Source: Candidatus Hydrogenedentota bacterium (lineage in GTDB: Bacteria; Hydrogenedentota; Hydrogenedentia; Hydrogenedentales; CAITNO01). Taken from it: a stretch of DNA of 8,080 nucleotides. A program made the translations under genes and the position numbers. This document shows, piece after piece, positions 1 to 6,200 of this stretch (position 1 is the first letter of the stretch; each line of letters starts with the position of its first letter). The notes beneath the pieces were generated by a model. That model saw only the letters and a list, made by a program, of their open reading frames with translations, had not been told where the DNA came from and ran no database searches. The stretch spans positions 1 through 8,080 of the forward strand of contig DSBB01000497.1 of the NCBI GenBank assembly GCA_011046175.1. The letters are read 5' to 3'.

Positions 1-273
1 GATATATTCAAACGCGTCCACCTTAATATCCTGACCGCCGTTCTTGTTGCCGCTGGCCACGAGAACGTTTAACAGACCTGTCTGCGGCATCCCGCCCACC
101 GGGAAACCGACGGTTATCGCCGTGCCGTCGGGCGAAACATCCAAAACAGGCATGCGCGTCTCGCCGAAACGCACCTCGAGCGCCGCGGCGTTAAAGAAGT
201 TCATGCCCTCGACAACAACGGGGAAATCCGCCTTGCGGGCGCGGCCCGGATTCACGCGCATAATCTTCGGCCC
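1..273 (-). other. IPT/TIG immunoglobulin-like domain 2 (residue about 2415 to window edge)
   Basis: It opens with YGPKIMRVNPGRARKADFP, then VVVEGMNFFNAAALEVRFG, a clear second IPT/TIG unit with the G-x-N-F core. DGTAITVGFPVG and GLLNVLVASGNKNGG supply the last strands, and DAFEYI ends at the window edge. It is in direct tandem with the first IPT/TIG domain. The domain appears nearly complete; the protein continues beyond base 1. Confidence 0.85.
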
Positions 274-3200
274 ATACACGTCCACATCCGACGTCAGCGT
301 GAACAAGTCAGAACGGCTTGCCTCGTCGCCTGTGTTCGGGTTGCGCACGACCAGCGTAACCGGCTCCTGCGGCGGCGCGCCAGGCCGCGTCGTAATGGTT
401 ACGCTTATGGTGTCGTCTTTCGCCGCATTGATGATCAGATCATAGCCGCTCAACGCGACCATCGGGTTGTTGCCGAAATTCTTGCCGTAAATCAGGAAGC
501 TGAAACCCTGGCCGGGCAGCGTCTGGATGGGCAGGCGGCTCTGGGACGCCGAATCAATCACAAGCGACCGGGGTCCGATCGGACGGTTCCGCGCCGTTAT
601 TACGCCGGAACGCCCCTTCTTGGTGCTGTGCGAACGAATCCAGTTGAGGCCGCTCGCGTCAGGCCGCTGGGACGCCTTTGCGCCGTGCAGGTAATAAGAA
701 ACCGGCGGCTCCTTGAAATAGGTCACGAAGCCGACGCCGCGCTCCGCCCATTGGAATTCGCGGAACTTCAAATAATCGTTTCTTTCTTCGCCGGGCAGAA
801 CAGCCCAGATGTGAGGATCGGGCTCTGAAGGCGTGCTGGGTCCCCACGATACAATGCCCACACGGAAATTATCGCCTATCTGCATGTCGTTTGACGCGCG
901 CAATACCACAAAGAAATCGGGGCCGTTTTCGGGATCGGACACGCGCGTCCCAAAACTGTCATGCACCCACTGCCGATGCCGCGTTTGTTCCGCCCGCGGG
1001 ATGGGGAAATCACTCGTTCCGGGCGTCGAGAAGACAAAACGGACTTTGACCTCGTCGGCGGTGCGTCCCGAGAAATACGGCGCCGTATCCAATGTGAGCG
1101 GAATATCTATATCGGGGTCAAACATGCCGTTCCGATTATCAGGATGATTGTCGTTATCGCGATAAAGCGCCACCCCGCTGATCCGCTGGTCCCTGTCCAG
1201 TGGCAGCAGGTCGGTCAACGGGTTCATGGTCGCGAAATCGCCTTCCTGATAGATTTCAACAGTAACCTCCTCGAGGAAGGAGGGGTCCCGCACCACCCGC
1301 CAGGCGCCGTTGCGCGGCGTGCCGCTCAGCAACGCAAGCGTGTCCGCCGTATTGCCTGTAATCTCGTAACTTTCATAGCGCTCATCAATAAGAAAATCGC
1401 CGGCCAATTGGTTGGCCGCCCAACGTTGCCCCGGCGCGTAAAATGCGCGCTCGTACCCGACGCCGCCGCTGCCGCTCGCCACGGTGCCGCCCTCGCGGTT
1501 GGTGGCGATATTCAGCCCGATAGCGGGCACAGCGCCGCCGCCAATGTTGATGTCGCTCCAGCGCTGCGCCATATCTTCAATGCGCAACGGTATGTTCGAC
1601 TGCAACATGTCGTGCCCATAATAAGGCGCCACGGGGTCTTCTTCGCCGTTCGCCTTCAAAAACGCCTTCGGACTCGTATTCACGGGCGGATAGAATTGGA
1701 TGCCCGCCTTCTGATAGTTTGCGGCGCGGGACGGCAACGTAGCCGGCACCACCGCCCGGAATTGCTGGAACCGGCCGATATTTTCCGATGTACTCGCGGT
1801 GATATAGAGATCGCAACCGCCATTGCCGCTTTCCATATCATCATCCGTCGGCAGCTCATACAGGTTGCGCGGATACAACGTCAGCACCCAGGCCTTGTCA
1901 TTCTCATCAATAATGCCGTTTCCGTCCATGTCGCTGGGTGCGCCGTCACCGTTCAAATCAATATATTCCGGAGCGCCGGCCCAACGAAGCCCCGTAACTG
2001 GAATAATATTATGCACCAGTGGAAGCGGCGTATTCGCATAATCGGAAAGGTCCTGACTGTTCAAAAACGCGACCGGCGTGCCAATGGCCGTGCCGCCGAA
2101 ATCTCCTTTTTCCCAAAGCAACACGCCTGAATCAAGACTCTGATTGCTGTCGTTATTTGGATCAAGCGGCTTCAACAAATCGGGCGTGAAATCAGGTCCC
2201 CAAAACGCCACCACAATCTGCGCCAGGGTAATGCTGTTGCCTTCGGTATTGACAACAGGATCAACACTGCCTGACGCATTAATACCCAGCATGGCCACGT
2301 GGTTGCTGTTCGGTTCCGTCTTCTGCGTGAGCAGCCGCGCCCGCGCGTTTTCCGGCGCCCAGTCAATCAATGCCGGGTACTGCCCCGGCTCCAGTAATCC
2401 GGGCCAAGTGTCAAAATGCGGCACAGTCGGTCTTTCGGGCGGCGTGGGATACGCGGTGGAACGCGGCCCGTAAGGCGGCAAATCAGAATTGATTTTGAAA
2501 AAGGGCGCCACCTCGAAGGCATACTGTCTGCGCCCCCATCCCCGCGCATACAACGTGTAGGACTCGTCAAAAATGACGGATGGCAAACGAAACTCCAGCG
2601 GCACAAACTTGTACGCATTAACGACATGGCCGTTTGTAAACCTGTCAAAGTCCTGGCCGAAGGGGTCCATCCATATACTGAATATGCTTGGCTGCTGATT
2701 GTTGATTGGGGAATGGCCAAAAGAAAGACGCAGCACATCCAAATCTACACCAATAATCGTCAACGGATGGAAATTAAATGTGAGATAACTCTCCAAATCC
2801 TCCAAGTCTTCCAGCGTCAACGAGGAATTGTAGGTCAACACCATATCATGCACTTCGACGCCGAGGCGGAACGGTTTGGCGGCGCTGGCGTTAAGGGTGC
2901 GCTCGGGCCACCACGGCTCATCCGGCATCCAGCGGTCGTCACCCGCTTCGAACATGTAATTTTGACTGTCGGTGAAAATACCGCCGGCATACGTCCACGT
3001 GAAGGGATCAATGCGCTTGGGTTCTATAAACGCGCGGAACTCGGCGCCGTAAGTGGCGCCGGTATTGGTGGCGGGTCGCAGTGAACAATCCTTAAAGCCG
3101 CTGTCAAACCGGGTTACCACGAAATAATCGTATGTGAATTCGCTGCCGAATTTACCGTCGTCGTCAGGTATGGGGAATATGTTGTTGGGCGTTGGCGAAA

Positions 3201-6200
3201 TAAACCCATAGGGGTTTCTATCACACGCGTAGAAATACAACGTTATTTTCCACCACGGGTCGCCGCCGCCCGGCGGCAACGGAATATATTCCCAACGATA
3301 GTCCTCAACGCCGCCGCTTTGCAGCGGAAGGTCCGCGCCGAATTCCACGCCGCCGCTGACCTGGGGAGTGGGCGGCTCAAAGACGCCGTTGTCATTGTCG
3401 TCGCGCCACACCCAAATACCATTCTGCACCACATGATGTCCGAAGGTATTGCCGTCGCTGCGCGCGTGCTGTACAGGCTTGAGCGCGTTCTTGGGATTGA
3501 AGCCGCCGTTCCCCTCGGGACCATAGGGATCAGCGCCCACGTCCGTCAAAACAATATTCACTTCCGTCAACATTGCGCCGTCGTCGCAATTCATGCGCGC
3601 GCGCGTTGAATGAAGATTTATCCCGATAACAGGCGTCCATTCTTCCAGCGCAATAATACGCCGCTGCTCGATGAATTCCGAGGCGAACATGCTCATTAAC
3701 TGCCCGGGTTTGTTCCAACGGGGGCGCGTAAATTCTCCCGTGGGCACGGCCATAAAAGAGGTATGCTGCCAGAAATTCGGGTGCGGGAAACTGCCGACCT
3801 CGAGGTAACTGGTGGGGATATAAGGACCCGAAGGATCAAACACGCCGAAGGAGGAACTGTACCACACTTCATCCTCCAGTATTTCGGGATCATCGCCATA
3901 AAAGTCCGGGCTGTATTCGTCAATGTATTCAAAGCCGCCCTCGTCATCCACGTCAATGGGCATTTCCCCCGTATCCGGGTTCACCATTTCCGCCGCCTCG
4001 ACAAGCACGCCAAGCGTCAACTGACTTCGCCATGTGGAGGAAGTGCGGACGGCCACAATGTACGCGTTGCCCTCGGTGTCATCTCCCTCGGGCGCGGCCT
4101 CGGGAATATACGGCGCATTCGTGAAATCCATGTCGAAGGTCATTGGCGCGTATCCGTCCCGCCTGCCGAATGTGGCGCTGGTGAACGTTACAAAATCCGC
4201 GGTGTGGTCCCATGTAAAGGGGCCGTCAGGCCCTTCCACCAGAATATCATCGTCGCTCAAACTGCCATAACGAGGCTCGCCCGCCTGATCTTCATCCGAA
4301 TACATGTCCCAGAACAGGCCGTATTCCAGGATATCCGAGGTGTGCAAATCTTTGGTCACCGCATATTCGAGGGCGCGATCATCCTCATCATCAGTATCAT
4401 TAATGATCGTGTAAACAAGGCGCCGGAGATCGCGCGGCGCAAAATCATCTTCGCCGTATTTCATGGTGAAACGGAACAAAGGCACCCAGTCGTGCAACGG
4501 CAGCAAGGCTTCTTTGTCGCGAACCAGTGTGACGGCTTCAAACGAGGCGGCGGGCACATCCTCCTGCTCGCCTTCCCCTTCTTCCTGCTCGCCTTCCGTC
4601 GGGTCCGTAACGGGGCCTTCGCCGGAATCGCCGCCATCAGGGCCGATATATTCCCATGCGCCCATGTCGTGCTGCCCATCCTGCGGACGCGCCTCTCCCG
4701 CAATATCGTCGCTGGGCGCGCCTGTGCCCGTGCCGCTGTTAATGCACGGCGAATCCTCGAGAAGATACATATCGCCCTGGCCGATATCGCGGAACAAGGG
4801 GTCTTCCTCGATGTTGCCCTGTCCGTCCTGTCCCCCCTGCACATCGCTGTAGGTGACAACAGCTGTCGCGTTGTCCGTGTTCTGTATGGCGTTGGTGTTG
4901 CCCCACAGTATGCAGTTGGTAAGCCGCGGCGAGGCGGCGCCGGTCATGTTATGCAACGCATATCCGTCGTTTCGCGCAAACGTCGTGTTCCAAATCACCG
5001 GCGCGCCGCTCTCGACGGCAATGCCCGCGCCGGCGGCGCCTTCGCCCGCGCCATTGCCGTAAACCAGGCAGTTTTCCATGCGCACAGCGGCGTCCAGCAG
5101 CAATGCGCCGCCTTCGCCGCCCGCCCTGTTCCGCGAAAACCGCGCATTGCGTATCAGTGAGTTTTCCGTCGGTCGCGCAATGGCCGCGCCGCCGCCCACG
5201 GAAATGTTGTCCCGGAAGGTGGCCGTTTCAATGGTGAGCATACCGCCCGCAATGGCGCCGCCGTCGCCCCCGATCGCCTGATTGTTCAAGAAAGAGGAGG
5301 AGGCTATGTAAACGATTGAATCCGTGTTGTGAATGGCGCCGCCTTGGGAGGCGCGGTTGCCCTCGAAAATGCCGCTTATAATTTCCACGCTGTCCGCATT
5401 GACATTTATCATGCCGCCGCCTTTGTTCGATTTGAAGACGCACGCGGTAATGCTCATTTCTTCCGTATCTTCATTGCGCACGGCAACATCATCACAGTTC
5501 AGGAAACTGGTTCGCGCAAGCGTCGGAGCGCCGCCCTGATTCAACATGCCCGTCTCATTCAGCCCCCAGTCGGGAATCTGCCAGAAGAAGAAATCCTCTT
5601 CGTCCCGGCCAAAATAACAATCCGTTACGATGGGCGACGCGCCGATATTCGTCATGCCCACCGTGTTCCGGCCAAAGGCGCAATTGCGCACAATGGGCGA
5701 CACGCCGTCGTTGTACATGCCGCCGTTGACAACAATGAACCCGTCCAGCACGGTGTTATTCGCGCCGGCCACGGCGGCGCGTTCGTTGTTGCCGTCAATG
5801 ACCGTGGCATTGGCGAAAATATCGCGTTCGAATTTGCTGGATTCCACGCCGATGAATCCGCCGTACATGCGCACGCCCGAGCGCATTTGAATCGCCGGAG
5901 TCTCGCCCGAGCCCTCCTGATAGAGTCCCCGGGCAACCCAAATTTCGTGGTTGTTGCCGGCCACATTAAGCGCCTGCGTGATGGTCTTGAACGGCGATTC
6001 CCAGCTTTGCCCGTCCTGGGTCGGAAACGGCGAATATGCGTTGACATACCAGATGTCGTCCGGTTCCGGATCGTCTTCTCCCTCCTCGGGTTCGCCTTCT
6101 TCCTCATCCGGCACCACCTGCGGGCGATAACCGGCCACAACGTTCTTTATCTCGCGGATGCTGCGCGCGTTATCGGCGGGAGCGTACTCGCCCACATAGC

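Noticed and set aside
488..957. Polysaccharide lyase activity in the beta-helix (these numbers are residues)
   Set aside because: The fold is compatible, but no recognisable lyase catalytic motif was seen, so only a structural role is stated.
1897..1959. Complete dockerin domain (cellulosome-type)
   Set aside because: Only one full calcium loop is present. The second (DLNGDG) is incomplete, and the spacing does not fit the usual paired dockerin repeats.
4561..4611. Microsatellite or tandem-repeat array
   Set aside because: The CTCGCC/TTC-like pattern is only the codon echo of the Glu/Gly/Gln linker. It is short and irregular.
5652..6140. Minus-strand frame of 162 codons inside the beta-helix region
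   Set aside because: It is out of frame with the main gene and Arg/Thr/Ala-rich with no motif. The main frame here encodes regular beta-helix coils.
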